Source: Bradyrhizobium sp. SZCCT0153 (GTDB lineage Bacteria; Pseudomonadota; Alphaproteobacteria; Rhizobiales; Xanthobacteraceae). From it: a stretch of DNA of 64,000 nucleotides. How positions within the stretch are numbered: position 1 is the stretch's first letter; the number at the start of each line of letters is the position of its first letter. The stretch covers positions 62,001 through 126,000 of the forward strand of contig NZ_JAFCKS010000009.1 of assembly GCF_018129995.1 (NCBI RefSeq), given 5' to 3'. The translations under genes were made by a program, and so were the position numbers. The notes beneath the pieces were generated by a model. The model had not been told where the DNA came from. It saw nothing but the letters and a program-made list of their open reading frames with translations, and did not search any database. This document shows positions 33,743 through 43,113 of the stretch, piece after piece.

Positions 33743-34600
33743 ATGTCCAAAACCATTGCGATCCTCGCCCCCGGCGCCATGGGCAGCGCGGTGGCCCGCC
33801 GGCTCAGCGAGCACGGTGCACGCGTGCTGACGTCGTTGAAGGGGCGGAGCGAGGCGACGCAAAAGCGCGCGGCGGACGCCGGCATGATCGGCGCCGAGGA
33901 CGAAGCGATCGCGGACGCCGACATCATCCTCTCGATCGTGCCGCCGGGCGAAGCTGTGGCACTCGCCGAGCGGCTGGCCGCCCTGATCGTCAGGCGCGAG
34001 AAGAAGCCGGTCGTGGTCGACTGCAACGCCGTCAATGTCGATACCGTGATGCGGATCGAGGAGATCATCGGCTCGGCACAGGCGCCGTTCGTCGATGCCG
34101 GCATCATCGGATTCCCGCCGCAGCCCGGCGGCAAGAGCCCGGCCTTCTACATGTCCGGCGAGCACGCCAAAGACGTCGCGGTGCTGAAGGAACTCGGGCT
34201 CGACGTGCGGATCGTCGAAGGCCCGGTCGGCGCCGCGTCGGCCTTGAAAATGTCCTATGCCGGTATCGTCAAGGGCCTCGCCGGCATCGGCTCGGCGATG
34301 GTGGTCGCGGCAACGAAGGCAGGCGCGGCGGACGCGCTGCGCGACGAACTCGCGCTGAGCCAGCCCGCGATTTTGGCCCGCCTCGAAGTCGCCCTGCCGG
34401 ACATGGTTCCAAAAGCCTATCGCTGGGTGGCTGAGATGCGGGAGATTTCCGGCTTTCTCGGCTCCGATCATCCGGCCAGCCAGATCTACGAGGGCTTTGC
34501 GCGCTGGTTCGAGCATCTCGCCGAGGACGCGAATGGCGATGCGATGGAGGCGGACTTGATGAAGGCGTTTGCCGCGCGCGTTGCACAGAAGAAATCCTGA
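33743..34600 (+). CDS. 6-phosphogluconate/3-hydroxyisobutyrate dehydrogenase-like oxidoreductase
   Basis: A 285-residue protein. The Rossmann N-terminus is IAILAPGAMGSAVARRLSEH, with the second half of the GxGxxG motif kept. A substrate-binding stretch (VDAGIIGFPPQPGGKSPAFY) and a C-terminal helical domain follow (GAASALKMSYAGIVKGLAGI). The C-terminal part resembles the DUF1932 type of phosphogluconate-dehydrogenase-like proteins. It probably reduces or oxidises a short hydroxy-acid with NAD(P); the substrate is unknown. Confidence 0.8.
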   Translation: MSKTIAILAPGAMGSAVARRLSEHGARVLTSLKGRSEATQKRAADAGMIGAEDEAIADADIILSIVPPGEAVALAERLAALIVRREKKPVVVDCNAVNVDTVMRIEEIIGSAQAPFVDAGIIGFPPQPGGKSPAFYMSGEHAKDVAVLKELGLDVRIVEGPVGAASALKMSYAGIVKGLAGIGSAMVVAATKAGAADALRDELALSQPAILARLEVALPDMVPKAYRWVAEMREISGFLGSDHPASQIYEGFARWFEHLAEDANGDAMEADLMKAFAARVAQKKS

Positions 34601-34615
34601 TTGTCAGCCAATCAC

Positions 34616-35137
34616 TCACTCGTCGTGCACTGAAACCGAATCCAGAAAGCCCTGGATGTCCCGGTCGCGTCTCAGGCGCACGACCGGGACGTCAGGGCCA
34701 TATTGGATGCGTTCGGCCTCAATGACTGGCACACGTTCCGTGTCGTAGCGCCAGGCTTCCTTCATCAGTTTCCAGTCGAACTGTTCCGGACACCCCTGGG
34801 GCAGATCGGGCCGCGTCGTGTCGCGATCGAGGGCGGAGCGCCAGAGAATGCGCCACTGGCAGAGCCAACGCGGGCGGTCGATGATGACCAGAGTATCGGC
34901 GCGGGCGAGGGTGAGATCGAAGGCCAGACCGGAAAAGCTGCCGTCGACGACCCACGCCTCGCCGGCGATCGCCTCGGCGACGCGCGCCCGAAAGCCCGGC
35001 TTGTCGGACGGCTTCCAGCCCGGCCGCCAGTAGAGCACGTCGAGATGCACCACGGGCAGCCCGAGCTTGCTCCCGAGATTCCGGGAGAGGCTCGTCTTTC
35101 CGCTACCCTGACTGCCTACGACGATGATCCGGCGCAT
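34616..35137 (-). CDS. P-loop NTPase, adenylate-kinase-like (DNA topology modulation protein type)
   Basis: A 173-residue protein with Walker A VVGSQGSGKTSLSRNL at the N-terminus, then LPVVHLDVLYWRPGWKPSDK, the lid-like VDGSFSGLAFDLTLARAD and a WRYDTERVP segment. These match the small FlaR/topology-modulation-like kinase family. The phosphoryl acceptor is unknown. Divergent from the panE-like gene at 35242. Confidence 0.8.
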   Translation of the reverse strand: MRRIIVVGSQGSGKTSLSRNLGSKLGLPVVHLDVLYWRPGWKPSDKPGFRARVAEAIAGEAWVVDGSFSGLAFDLTLARADTLVIIDRPRWLCQWRILWRSALDRDTTRPDLPQGCPEQFDWKLMKEAWRYDTERVPVIEAERIQYGPDVPVVRLRRDRDIQGFLDSVSVHDE

Positions 35138-35241
35138 CGCGGCAAGGTTTCACGAAAACCGCCGAGACGATAGATTGGATTTCAACTTGCCGTTCCAGGG
35201 GCCGGGTGGCTGTATGTGCGTCGCGTGCAATAGGAGTTCGA

Positions 35242-36171
35242 ATGAGAGTGCTCGTGATCGGCGCAGGGGCGCTCGGAGGCTACTACGGAGCTCGCCTGGT
35301 CCGCGCCGGCGGCGATGTGACCTTTCTGGTACGGCTGGGCCGGGCGGAGCAATTGCGGCGGAACGGACTGCAGGTCGTGAGCCCGCATGGCGACTTTGCC
35401 GTGCAGCCGAAAGTCATCCTGGCTGACGACCTCAAGGAAGCGTTCGACGTCGTGCTCGTCGGGGTGAAATCCTACTCGCTCGACGATGCGATGGCCCAGT
35501 TTGCCCCGGCAGTCGGCGCCGATACGATGGTTCTGCCGATCCTCAACGGTTTGAAGCATATCGATGCTCTGATCGCGCGGTTCGGCGCGAGGTGCGTCCT
35601 CGGCGGGCTTGCGAACGTCAGTGCCGGACTCGATGCGGATGGCAGGGTCGTTCAGTTCATGGCCAATCAGACGATTGTGTTCGGCGAGATCAAGGGTTCG
35701 TTGAGCGAGCGCGCCCTTGCGCTGGAGGCACTGCTCCATGTCCCCGGCATCGACGTACGCGCCAGCGAAGCGATCATGCAGGACATGTGGGAGAAGTTCG
35801 TCCAGCTCAGCACGCTTGCCGGCATCACCTGCCTGATGCGTGCAAGCGTTGGCGACATCCTGGCTGTGCCGAACGGCGAGCAATCTATTTTCCGCCTGTT
35901 CGCCGAATGCTGCGCAGTCGCGACGGCTTCCGGTTTTGAGCCGCGCGCTCCGTTCATCGAGTTCGACCGTAAGCTGTTCACGACCCTGGACTCTCCGCTC
36001 AAGGCCTCGATGCTGCGCGATATCGAGCGCGGCTCGATCACCGAGGCGGAGCACATCCTCGGCGATATGGCCAACCGGGCCCGTGCGCTGGGCATCGACA
36101 CGCCGCTGCTGGATCTCGCCCGGGCGCATGTGGCGGCTTATGAGATCGGGCGTCAGAGAGCTGCGGGCTAA
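35242..36171 (+). CDS. panE: Ketopantoate reductase-family protein (2-dehydropantoate 2-reductase)
   Basis: A 309-residue protein with the NADPH-binding MRVLVIGAGALGGYYGARL and the family pattern MWEKFVQLSTLAGITCLMRA (catalytic Lys). The C-terminus has SMLRDIERGSITEAEHILG, a typical ApbA segment. It would reduce ketopantoate to pantoate for coenzyme A. Rhizobia often carry several ApbA paralogues, so the symbol is provisional. ATG 35242 has AGGAG 6 nt upstream. The stop overlaps recG by 4 bp, tail to tail. Confidence 0.8.
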   Translation: MRVLVIGAGALGGYYGARLVRAGGDVTFLVRLGRAEQLRRNGLQVVSPHGDFAVQPKVILADDLKEAFDVVLVGVKSYSLDDAMAQFAPAVGADTMVLPILNGLKHIDALIARFGARCVLGGLANVSAGLDADGRVVQFMANQTIVFGEIKGSLSERALALEALLHVPGIDVRASEAIMQDMWEKFVQLSTLAGITCLMRASVGDILAVPNGEQSIFRLFAECCAVATASGFEPRAPFIEFDRKLFTTLDSPLKASMLRDIERGSITEAEHILGDMANRARALGIDTPLLDLARAHVAAYEIGRQRAAG

Positions 36172-38276
36172 CCTGCCCCGATCAGCGGGATCGCCTCGTC
36201 CCGCTCATACAGATACAGCAGGCACCGCAGCGCTTCGCCACGCTCGCCCTTGAGCTTCGGGTCGTCCTTCAGGACGCGCAGCGCCTCGTCGCGGGCCTGC
36301 GTGATGAGCTGGCCGTGCACCTCCGAGCGCGCGATGCGGTAGCCGGGCAGGCCGCTCTGGCGCACGCCAAGCACGTCGCCTTCGCCGCGCAGCTTCAGAT
36401 CCTCCTCGGCGATGCGGAAGCCGTCGGTGGTCTCGCGGATCACCTTCAGCCGTGCCTTCGACATCTCGCCGAGCGGCTCCGAGTAGAGCAGCAGGCAGGT
36501 CGATGCCTCCGAGCCGCGCCCGATGCGGCCGCGCAACTGGTGCAGCTGGGCGAGGCCGAAGCGCTCGGCGTTCTCGATCACCATGATGGTCGCCGCCGGC
36601 ACGTCGACACCGACCTCGACCACAGTGGTCGCAACCAGCAGCCCGATTTCGTGGGCGGCGAACTGGCCCATCACCCGGTCCTTCTCGGTGCCTTTCATCT
36701 GGCCGTGGACGAGGCCGACGCGGTCGCCGAAACGCTTTTGCAGATTTTCGAAGCGCTTGGTCGCATTGGTCAGGTGCTCGGTGCCCTCGGCCTCGGATTC
36801 CTCGACCAGCGGGCAGATCCAGTAGACCAGCTTGCCCGATTGAAGCGCTCGGCCGATGCTGTCGGTGACTTCCTCGAGGCGGCTCATCGATATGGTGCGG
36901 GTTTCGATCGGCTGGCGGCCGGCAGGTTTTTCACGCAGCTCGGAGATGTCCATGTCGCCGAAATAAGTCAGCACCAGCGTTCGCGGGATCGGCGTGGCGC
37001 TCAGCACCAGGACGTCGACCGCTTCGCCTTTCGAGGTCAGCGCGAGCCGTTCGCGCACGCCAAAGCGGTGCTGCTCGTCGACGATCGCGAGCGCGAGATC
37101 GTGGAAGATGACGTCGTCCTGGATCAGCGCATGGGTGCCGACGAGCAGGTCGATCTCGCCTTCCGCAAGCTGCGCGAGGATGTCGCGCCGCTCCTTGCCC
37201 TTTTCGCGGCCGGTGAGGATCGCGACTCGCATTCCCGCGCGCTCGGCGAGCGGCGCGATGGTCTTGATGTGCTGGCGGGCCAGAATTTCGGTCGGGGCCA
37301 TCAGCGCCGCCTGCTTGCCGACCTCGGTGACGGCCGCGGCAGCGAGCAGCGCCACCACGGTCTTGCCGGAGCCGACGTCGCCCTGGAGCAGGCGCAGCAT
37401 GCGCACGGGCTGTTGCAGATCATTGGCGATGGCGGCTGCCGCGTCGCGCTGGGATGACGTCAGCGCATAGGGCAGCGCGTCGATGATCTTGTTGCGGAGA
37501 TGCCCGTCGCCGGCGTTGCGCACGCCGGCGGGGCGGCGCAGTTGCGCGCGGATCAGGGCGAGCGCCAGTTGTCCTGCCAATAGCTCATCGAAGGCAAGGC
37601 GCGACCAGAACGGCTGGTCGGGCAAGATGTCCGTGAGCTCGACCGGCTGATGCACGCGGGTCAGCGCTTCGGTGATCGGCGGGAAATTGCAGCGGCGTAG
37701 CACCTCCGGGCTGATCCATTCCGGCAGGGCCGGCAGTTTCTGCAGCGCCTGGGTGACCGCGCGGCGCAGCGACCCGAGCGCGAGGCCCTCGGTCAGCGGG
37801 TAGACGGGATCGATCCCGGAGAGTTTCGAGATCGCCTCCTCGTCCAGCACGCGGTCGGGATGCACGATCTGCGGGATGCCGTCATACATCTGGAGCGTGC
37901 CCGAGACGTAGCGTTTCTCGCCAACGGGCAGCAGCTTTTCGACATAGCCGGGCTTGGCGCGAAAGAACGTCAGCACGACGTCGCCGGTGTCGTCGCTGGC
38001 ATAGACGAGATAGGGCGCGCGCGCATTGCGCGGCGGGGGCGGGCGGTGGCGATCGACGGTGACCTCCAGCGTCACCATGGTTCCCTGGGCGGCGTCGCGG
38101 ATTTTCGGCCGGGCCCGGCGGTCGATGACCTGGCTCGGCAGATGCAGCAACAGGTCGACCAGCCGCGGCGTCTCGCTGCGGCTGAGCAAATATTGCAGCA
38201 GCTTGTCCTGCTTCGGACCGACGCCGGGCAGGCTGGTCACGGGGGCGAACAGCGGATTGAGCAGGCTGGGGCGCAT
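36168..38276 (-). CDS. recG: ATP-dependent DNA helicase RecG
   Basis: 702 residues from ATG 38276. An N-terminal wedge/OB domain is followed by helicase motifs: LLQGDVGSGKTVVALLAAAA (Walker A), DEQH (motif II), LSATPIPRTL (motif III) and ATTVVEVGVDVPAATIMVIE with QLRGRIGRG (V/VI). It remodels stalled replication forks and branched DNA. In-frame ATGs at 38294 and 38327 fall within an intergenic repeat element, so the shorter start is chosen. It is divergent from sdhE-mfd, an arrangement common in alphaproteobacteria. Confidence 0.96.
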   Translation of the reverse strand: MRPSLLNPLFAPVTSLPGVGPKQDKLLQYLLSRSETPRLVDLLLHLPSQVIDRRARPKIRDAAQGTMVTLEVTVDRHRPPPPRNARAPYLVYASDDTGDVVLTFFRAKPGYVEKLLPVGEKRYVSGTLQMYDGIPQIVHPDRVLDEEAISKLSGIDPVYPLTEGLALGSLRRAVTQALQKLPALPEWISPEVLRRCNFPPITEALTRVHQPVELTDILPDQPFWSRLAFDELLAGQLALALIRAQLRRPAGVRNAGDGHLRNKIIDALPYALTSSQRDAAAAIANDLQQPVRMLRLLQGDVGSGKTVVALLAAAAVTEVGKQAALMAPTEILARQHIKTIAPLAERAGMRVAILTGREKGKERRDILAQLAEGEIDLLVGTHALIQDDVIFHDLALAIVDEQHRFGVRERLALTSKGEAVDVLVLSATPIPRTLVLTYFGDMDISELREKPAGRQPIETRTISMSRLEEVTDSIGRALQSGKLVYWICPLVEESEAEGTEHLTNATKRFENLQKRFGDRVGLVHGQMKGTEKDRVMGQFAAHEIGLLVATTVVEVGVDVPAATIMVIENAERFGLAQLHQLRGRIGRGSEASTCLLLYSEPLGEMSKARLKVIRETTDGFRIAEEDLKLRGEGDVLGVRQSGLPGYRIARSEVHGQLITQARDEALRVLKDDPKLKGERGEALRCLLYLYERDEAIPLIGAG

Positions 38277-38289
38277 TCTTGCAACATTC

Positions 38290-38363
38290 GTCATGCGCGG
38301 GCTCGACCCGCGCGTCCATCTTTTCAATGACGATGGATTGCCGGGTCAAGCCCGGCAATGACG
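38290..38363. repeat. Bradyrhizobium-type palindromic repeat
   Basis: Two adjacent hairpins: GCGCGGGCTCGACCCGCGC (first arm) and TTGCCGGGTCAAGCCCGGCAA (second), joined by CATCTTTTCAATGACGATGG. Elements containing GTCATTGCCGGGCTTGACCCGG are, from general knowledge, dispersed in many copies in Bradyrhizobium intergenic DNA. It lies in the recG-sdhE divergent promoter region. Confidence 0.7.
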
Positions 38364-38468
38364 GTCCCCAAACAATTGCAATAACAAAGGGCTGACACGG
38401 CTCGCCTGAATGGCTATATCACCCCCCCCGGCACGTCCGGGCTTTCTGCGTTTGACTGGATTTGAGAC

Positions 38469-38759
38469 ATGACGGGAACGACACGATCGAGCAACGGGCT
38501 GGATGACCGCCGCAAGCGGCTCCTGTTCCGCTGCTGGCACCGCGGCACGCGCGAGATGGACCTGATTCTCGGCCGCTTCGCGGACGCCGAGATCGGCAAT
38601 TTGTCCGACACCGAGCTGACCGAGCTCGAGACGCTGCTAGAGGTCAACGATCCCGATCTCTATGCCGCCATCACCGGCGACAAGGTGCTGCCGGCTGATG
38701 TCACCGGCGCGCTGTTTGCCCGCATCAAGGCGTTTCCGATCGCGGACGGCAACGCATGA
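38469..38759 (+). CDS. sdhE: FAD assembly factor SdhE (DUF339)
   Basis: A 96-residue protein with the conserved RRKRLLFRCWHRGTREMDLI segment (RGxxE motif required for flavin transfer) and LETLLEVNDPDLYAAITG. It promotes covalent flavinylation of succinate dehydrogenase SdhA in the cytoplasm. Its stop overlaps the mfd start in an ATGA arrangement, indicating translational coupling. Confidence 0.93.
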   Translation: MTGTTRSSNGLDDRRKRLLFRCWHRGTREMDLILGRFADAEIGNLSDTELTELETLLEVNDPDLYAAITGDKVLPADVTGALFARIKAFPIADGNA

Positions 38760-41700
38760 AGCAGGGGATGAAATCTCCGGCCGAGCTGCTCACGCCCGGC
38801 CGTGCGCTGACGCTTGCCAATGTTGCCGAGGGCGCCGAGGGCCTCATCGTCTCCGATCTGGCACGCGCCATCGCGGCGCGGCCGAAGAAGCCGGCCGTCA
38901 GCCTCGCGGTGGTCTGCCGCGACGGCCCGCGGATGCAGCAGCTCGAGCGCGCGCTGCAATTCTTTGCGCCCGATCTGCCGGTGCTGACGTTTCCGGCCTG
39001 GGACTGCCAGCCCTATGACCGCGTCTCGCCGCATGGCGGCGTTTTGGCGCAGCGCCTGACGACGCTGGCGCGGCTTGCCTCGCTTACCGGCAGCGACAAG
39101 CCACTGATCGTGCTGACCACCGTGAACGCCGTCGTGCAGCGCGTGCCGGCGCGCGAGCTGGTCGCGGCGCAAGCGCTGTCGGTGGCGCCGGGCAACGTCG
39201 TGCCGATGGACACCATCATCGCCTGGCTCGAGCACAACGGCTACAACCGCTCCTCCACCGTCCGCGAGCCCGGCGAATACGCCGTGCGCGGCGGCATCCT
39301 GGACCTGTTTCCGGCCGGCCTCGAGCAGCCCGTCCGCTTCGACTTCTTCGGCGACAGCCTGGAATCGATCCGCTCCTTCGACGCGGAGACCCAGCGCACG
39401 CTGCTCGACATGCGATCGCTGGATCTCGTGCCGATCTCAGAATTCCAGCTCGTCACCGACACTATCCGCCGCTTCCGCATGGGCTATGTCGCCGAGTTCG
39501 GCGCGCCCGAGCGCGACGACGCGCTGTACGAGGCCGTCAGCGAGGGGCGCCGCCATCCCGGCATGGAGCATTGGCTGCCGCTGTTCCAGGACCGGATGGA
39601 TACGCTGTTCGACTATCTGCAAGGCGCGGCCGTCGCGATCGAGCCACAGGCCGAGGACGCCATCCGCGAGCGCTTCAAGCAGATCCTCGACTATTACCAG
39701 GCCCGCCACGATGCGATGGAGCATCCGGGCGGCGGCGCCATCTACAAGCCGCTGCCGCCTGACAGGCTCTATCTGACCGAGCAGGAGTGGGGCAGGCGCG
39801 AGAGCGAGATGCCCCTGGTGCGGCTGACGCAGTTTTCGGTTCCGGCCGATGGCACGAGCGTCGTCGATGCCGGAGCGCGCAAGGGCCGCGACTTCGCGCC
39901 GGAGCGCAACGACACCGCCGCCAACGTATTCGAATCCGTCGTCAGCCACGTGATGGGGCTGCACGCCCAGCGCAAGAAAGTGGTGATCGCGCTCTGGAGC
40001 GAAGGCTCGCGCGACCGCATGACCTCGATGCTGCGCGACCACAAGCTGACCCACACCACCAGCGTCAACAGCTGGCGCACGGTGCAGGCGACCCCGCGCA
40101 ACGAGACCATGCTCGCCGTGCTCGGCCTGGAAAGCGGTTTCGAGACCGACGAGATCGCGCTGATCAGCGAACAGGACATCCTTGGCGACCGCCTGGTCCG
40201 GCCGCGCAAGGCGAGCCGCAAGCTCGACAATTTCATCTCGGAGGTGACGAGCCTTGCCGCCGGCGACATCGTGGTCCACGTCGACCACGGCATCGGCCGC
40301 TTCATCGGCCTGCAGACGCTCGACGTCGCCGGCGCGCCGCACGACTGCCTCGAGCTGCATTACGCCGCCGAGACCAAGCTGTTCCTGCCGGTCGAGAACA
40401 TCGAGCTGTTGTCGCGCTACGGCTCCGATCAGACCACGGTCGAGCTCGACCGTCTCGGCGGAAGCGGCTGGCAGACCCGCAAGGCGAAGCTCAAGAACCG
40501 CATCCGCGAGATCGCGGGCGAGCTGATCAAGATCGCCGCGGAGCGGCATTTGCACGAGGCGCCGAAGCTTCCGGTGCAGCCGGGCCTTTACGACGAGTTC
40601 TGCGCACGCTTCCCCTACGACGAGACCGAGGACCAGCTAGGGGCGATCGAATCCACCCTGAAGGACCTCGAAACGGGCCGTCCCATGGACCGGCTGATCT
40701 GCGGCGACGTCGGCTTCGGCAAGACCGAGGTGGCCTTGCGCGCGGCCTTCGCCGTGGCGCTCGAAGGCAAGCAGGTCGCGGTCGTGGTGCCGACCACGCT
40801 GCTCGCCCGTCAGCACCACAAGACGTTCAGCGAGCGGTTCAAGGGTTTTCCGGTGCAGGTCGCACAGGCCTCGCGCCTGGTCCCGACCAAGCAGCTCAAT
40901 CTGGTCAAGAAGGGCCTCACCGACGGTTCGGTCGACATCGTCGTCGGCACCCACGCGCTACTCAGCAAGTCGATCAAGTTCAGGGATCTCGGGCTGCTGA
41001 TCGTCGACGAGGAGCAGCATTTCGGCGTCAGCCACAAGGAACGGCTGAAGCAACTGCGCGCCGAGGTGCACGTGCTGACGCTGTCGGCAACGCCGATTCC
41101 GCGCACGCTCCAATTGGCGCTCACCGGCGTACGCGAACTCTCGATCATCGCCTCGCCGCCGGTCGACCGTCTCGCGGTGCGCACCTTCGTCGCCCCGCAC
41201 GATCCGCTGATGATCCGCGAGGCGCTGCTGCGCGAGCGCTATCGCGGCGGCCAGGCGTTCTACGTGGTGCCGCGCATCGACGACCTCGCCGAGGTCAAGG
41301 ATTTCCTCGACAAGAACGTGCCGGAGATGAAGGTCGCGGTCGCGCACGGCCAGATGCCGCCCGCCGTGATCGAGGACATCATGACCGCGTTCTACGACGG
41401 CAAGTTCGACATCCTGCTGTCGACCACCATCGTCGAATCCGGCCTCGACATCCCCAACGCCAACACGCTGATCGTGCACCGCGCCGACATGTTCGGCCTT
41501 GCCCAGCTCTACCAGCTCCGCGGCCGCGTCGGCCGCTCCAAGCTGCGGGCCTATGCGCTGTTCACGCTGCCGGCGCAGCAGAAGATCACGGCGCAGGCCG
41601 AGCGCCGGCTCACCGTGCTGCAATCGCTGGAGACGCTGGGCGCGGGCTTCCAGCTCGCCTCCCATGACCTCGACATCCGCGGCGCCGGCAACATCCTGGG

Positions 41701-42274
41701 CGAGCAGCAGTCCGGCCACATCAAGGAAGTCGGCTTCGAACTTTACCAGTCGATGCTCGAGGAGGCGATCGTCAACCTCAAGGCCGGCGTGTCCGAGCCC
41801 GCCGCCGACCGCTGGTCACCGACGATCACGATCGGCATGCCCGTGCTGATCCCGGAGGACTATGTCGGCGACCTCTCGGTGCGGCTGTCGCTCTACCGGC
41901 GGCTCGCCGATCTCGACAGCGAGGAGGAGATCGAGAACTTCGGCGCCGAGATGCGCGACCGTTTCGGCGTGCTGCCGGACGAGGTGCGCTACCTGTTCAA
42001 GGTCGCCGCGATCAAGGCGTTCTGCCGCCAGGCCAATGTCGAGAAGATCGATGCCGGTCCGAAGGGCGCCGTCATCGCCTTCCGCGACAGTTCGTTCGCC
42101 CATCCCGACCGACTGGTGTCGTTCATCCGCAGCCACGGCCAGGCCGCCAAGGTGCGGCCCGACATGAAGGTGGTGTTCTTCCAGGACTGGGAGACGCCGG
42201 AAGAGCGTCTCGCCGGTACCACCGAGATCATGCGCCAACTGGCGCACCTCGCGCAGAGCAAGAAGGCGGCGTAG
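38756..42274 (+). CDS. mfd: Transcription-repair coupling factor
   Basis: 1172 residues, the usual length. The N-terminal UvrB-like module (residues 1 to about 350) contains FPAWDCQPYDRVSP and EPGEYAVRGGILDLFPAG. The RNA polymerase interaction domain holds AGDIVVHVDHGIGRFIGLQT. The RecG-like translocase shows Walker A CGDVGFGKTEVALRAAF, DEEQHFG, LSATPIPRTL and YQLRGRVGRS. A C-terminal TRCF domain follows. It removes RNA polymerase stalled at lesions and recruits UvrA. Confidence 0.98.
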   Translation: MKQGMKSPAELLTPGRALTLANVAEGAEGLIVSDLARAIAARPKKPAVSLAVVCRDGPRMQQLERALQFFAPDLPVLTFPAWDCQPYDRVSPHGGVLAQRLTTLARLASLTGSDKPLIVLTTVNAVVQRVPARELVAAQALSVAPGNVVPMDTIIAWLEHNGYNRSSTVREPGEYAVRGGILDLFPAGLEQPVRFDFFGDSLESIRSFDAETQRTLLDMRSLDLVPISEFQLVTDTIRRFRMGYVAEFGAPERDDALYEAVSEGRRHPGMEHWLPLFQDRMDTLFDYLQGAAVAIEPQAEDAIRERFKQILDYYQARHDAMEHPGGGAIYKPLPPDRLYLTEQEWGRRESEMPLVRLTQFSVPADGTSVVDAGARKGRDFAPERNDTAANVFESVVSHVMGLHAQRKKVVIALWSEGSRDRMTSMLRDHKLTHTTSVNSWRTVQATPRNETMLAVLGLESGFETDEIALISEQDILGDRLVRPRKASRKLDNFISEVTSLAAGDIVVHVDHGIGRFIGLQTLDVAGAPHDCLELHYAAETKLFLPVENIELLSRYGSDQTTVELDRLGGSGWQTRKAKLKNRIREIAGELIKIAAERHLHEAPKLPVQPGLYDEFCARFPYDETEDQLGAIESTLKDLETGRPMDRLICGDVGFGKTEVALRAAFAVALEGKQVAVVVPTTLLARQHHKTFSERFKGFPVQVAQASRLVPTKQLNLVKKGLTDGSVDIVVGTHALLSKSIKFRDLGLLIVDEEQHFGVSHKERLKQLRAEVHVLTLSATPIPRTLQLALTGVRELSIIASPPVDRLAVRTFVAPHDPLMIREALLRERYRGGQAFYVVPRIDDLAEVKDFLDKNVPEMKVAVAHGQMPPAVIEDIMTAFYDGKFDILLSTTIVESGLDIPNANTLIVHRADMFGLAQLYQLRGRVGRSKLRAYALFTLPAQQKITAQAERRLTVLQSLETLGAGFQLASHDLDIRGAGNILGEQQSGHIKEVGFELYQSMLEEAIVNLKAGVSEPAADRWSPTITIGMPVLIPEDYVGDLSVRLSLYRRLADLDSEEEIENFGAEMRDRFGVLPDEVRYLFKVAAIKAFCRQANVEKIDAGPKGAVIAFRDSSFAHPDRLVSFIRSHGQAAKVRPDMKVVFFQDWETPEERLAGTTEIMRQLAHLAQSKKAA

Positions 42275-42288
42275 ACGCTATCGCGCCT

Positions 42289-42327
42289 CCAGGAGCGGCG
42301 CAGCGCGAAACGATGCGGCGCTCCTGG
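42289..42327 (+). terminator. Hairpin after mfd
   Basis: CCAGGAGCG (42289-42297) pairs with CGCTCCTGG (42319-42327), 15 bp past the mfd stop. No U tract follows, so it is a candidate Rho-assisted terminator or a 3'-end stabiliser. Confidence 0.4.
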
Positions 42328-42344
42328 ATCCGAAAACAACGACT

Positions 42345-42380
42345 TATGGCTACTTGCGGAATGACCGAGCAGTAGCCATA
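42345..42380. promoter_or_regulatory. Perfect 10-bp inverted repeat upstream of cspA
   Basis: TATGGCTACT (42345-42354) and AGTAGCCATA (42371-42380) are perfect inverted copies around 16 nt. Placed 145 bp before the cold-shock gene, it could be an operator or part of a structured 5' UTR. The remaining 42381-42524 sequence shows nothing definite. Confidence 0.45.
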
Positions 42381-42524
42381 TTCATTCCATCGAGTTTCGG
42401 CCGAATGACTTGGCCTCGCCGCTTTCAAGCGCGCCTGACTGACGACCCTCCCTCCAGATCTCGACGACACCGACCGCGCTTCTGAGCGCGGCCAAACGCT
42501 TATCTGTCTTAAAGGACGACCCCC

Positions 42525-42734
42525 ATGACGACGGGAACTGTGAAGTGGTTTAACAGCCAAAAGGGTTTCGGCTTCATTCAGCCAGACCAGGGAAGCCAGG
42601 ATGTGTTCGTTCATATCAGCGCCGTTGAACGCGCCGGCATGAATACCCTCAACGAAGGGCAGAAGGTTTCTTTCGAAATCGTTGCAGACAGCCGAACCGG
42701 CAAGTCTGCTGCTGAGGATCTGCGCGCCGCATAG
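42525..42734 (+). CDS. cspA: Cold-shock protein, CspA family
   Basis: A 69-residue OB-fold RNA chaperone. It has TGTVKWFNSQKGFGFIQPD (RNP1, KGFGFI) and DVFVHISAVE (RNP2), and the typical EGQKVSFEI strand. It binds single-stranded RNA. AAGGACGA precedes the ATG. A 250-bp leader separates it from mfd, and a strong terminator follows. Several paralogues usually exist in rhizobia, so the symbol denotes the family. Confidence 0.95.
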   Translation: MTTGTVKWFNSQKGFGFIQPDQGSQDVFVHISAVERAGMNTLNEGQKVSFEIVADSRTGKSAAEDLRAA

Positions 42735-42799
42735 GCTGCCGCAATCGCCATGACGTCGCTTTGACCACGGATGTACTGGCAGAGCTTCTGATTTCTGGA

Positions 42800-42830
42800 C
42801 CCGCGACCGTTCATCGGCCGCGGGTTTTTT
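42800..42830 (+). terminator. Intrinsic terminator of cspA
   Basis: CCCGCG-A-CCG pairs with CGG-C-CGCGGG around TTCAT, followed by six T residues, 66 bp after the cspA stop. Confidence 0.88.
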
Positions 42831-42894
42831 GCACCGGCTGACGCCCGTCGCAAATGAGAACGCCAATGGTCGCATTTCGCGCAAAGATCCCCAT

Positions 42895-43095
42895 ATGGAC
42901 TCCATGAGCAATTGGCAGAAGTCGACCACGCGACAAGCACCCAAGACCAAGGCTGAGCTCCGGCTCATGCTGACCGAGGCGGTCCGCAATACGCAGCCGG
43001 GCCTTGAGCCGGAGCGGCTGTCGAAATCCAGGAAGATCGCGGCCGGGACGGCTCCCGCCAATCCAGCGTCCGGGGGCGCCGCACCGGTTCGCTGA
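42895..43095 (+). CDS. Small basic hypothetical protein
   Basis: 66 residues from ATG 42895, starting MDSMSNWQKSTTRQAPKTKA, with a helix ELRLMLTEAVRNTQPG and an Ala/Pro/Gly-rich end. It lies just after the cspA terminator and 18 bp before the next small gene, with which it may form a unit. No ribosome binding site stands out and no family is recognised. Confidence 0.5.
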   Translation: MDSMSNWQKSTTRQAPKTKAELRLMLTEAVRNTQPGLEPERLSKSRKIAAGTAPANPASGGAAPVR

Positions 43096-43113
43096 GCCAC
43101 GAGAAGGACCAGC

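Noticed and set aside
39787..41667. Long open frame overlapping mfd in another frame
   Set aside because: Arg/Ala-rich low-complexity product with no motifs; mfd is unambiguous over the whole interval.
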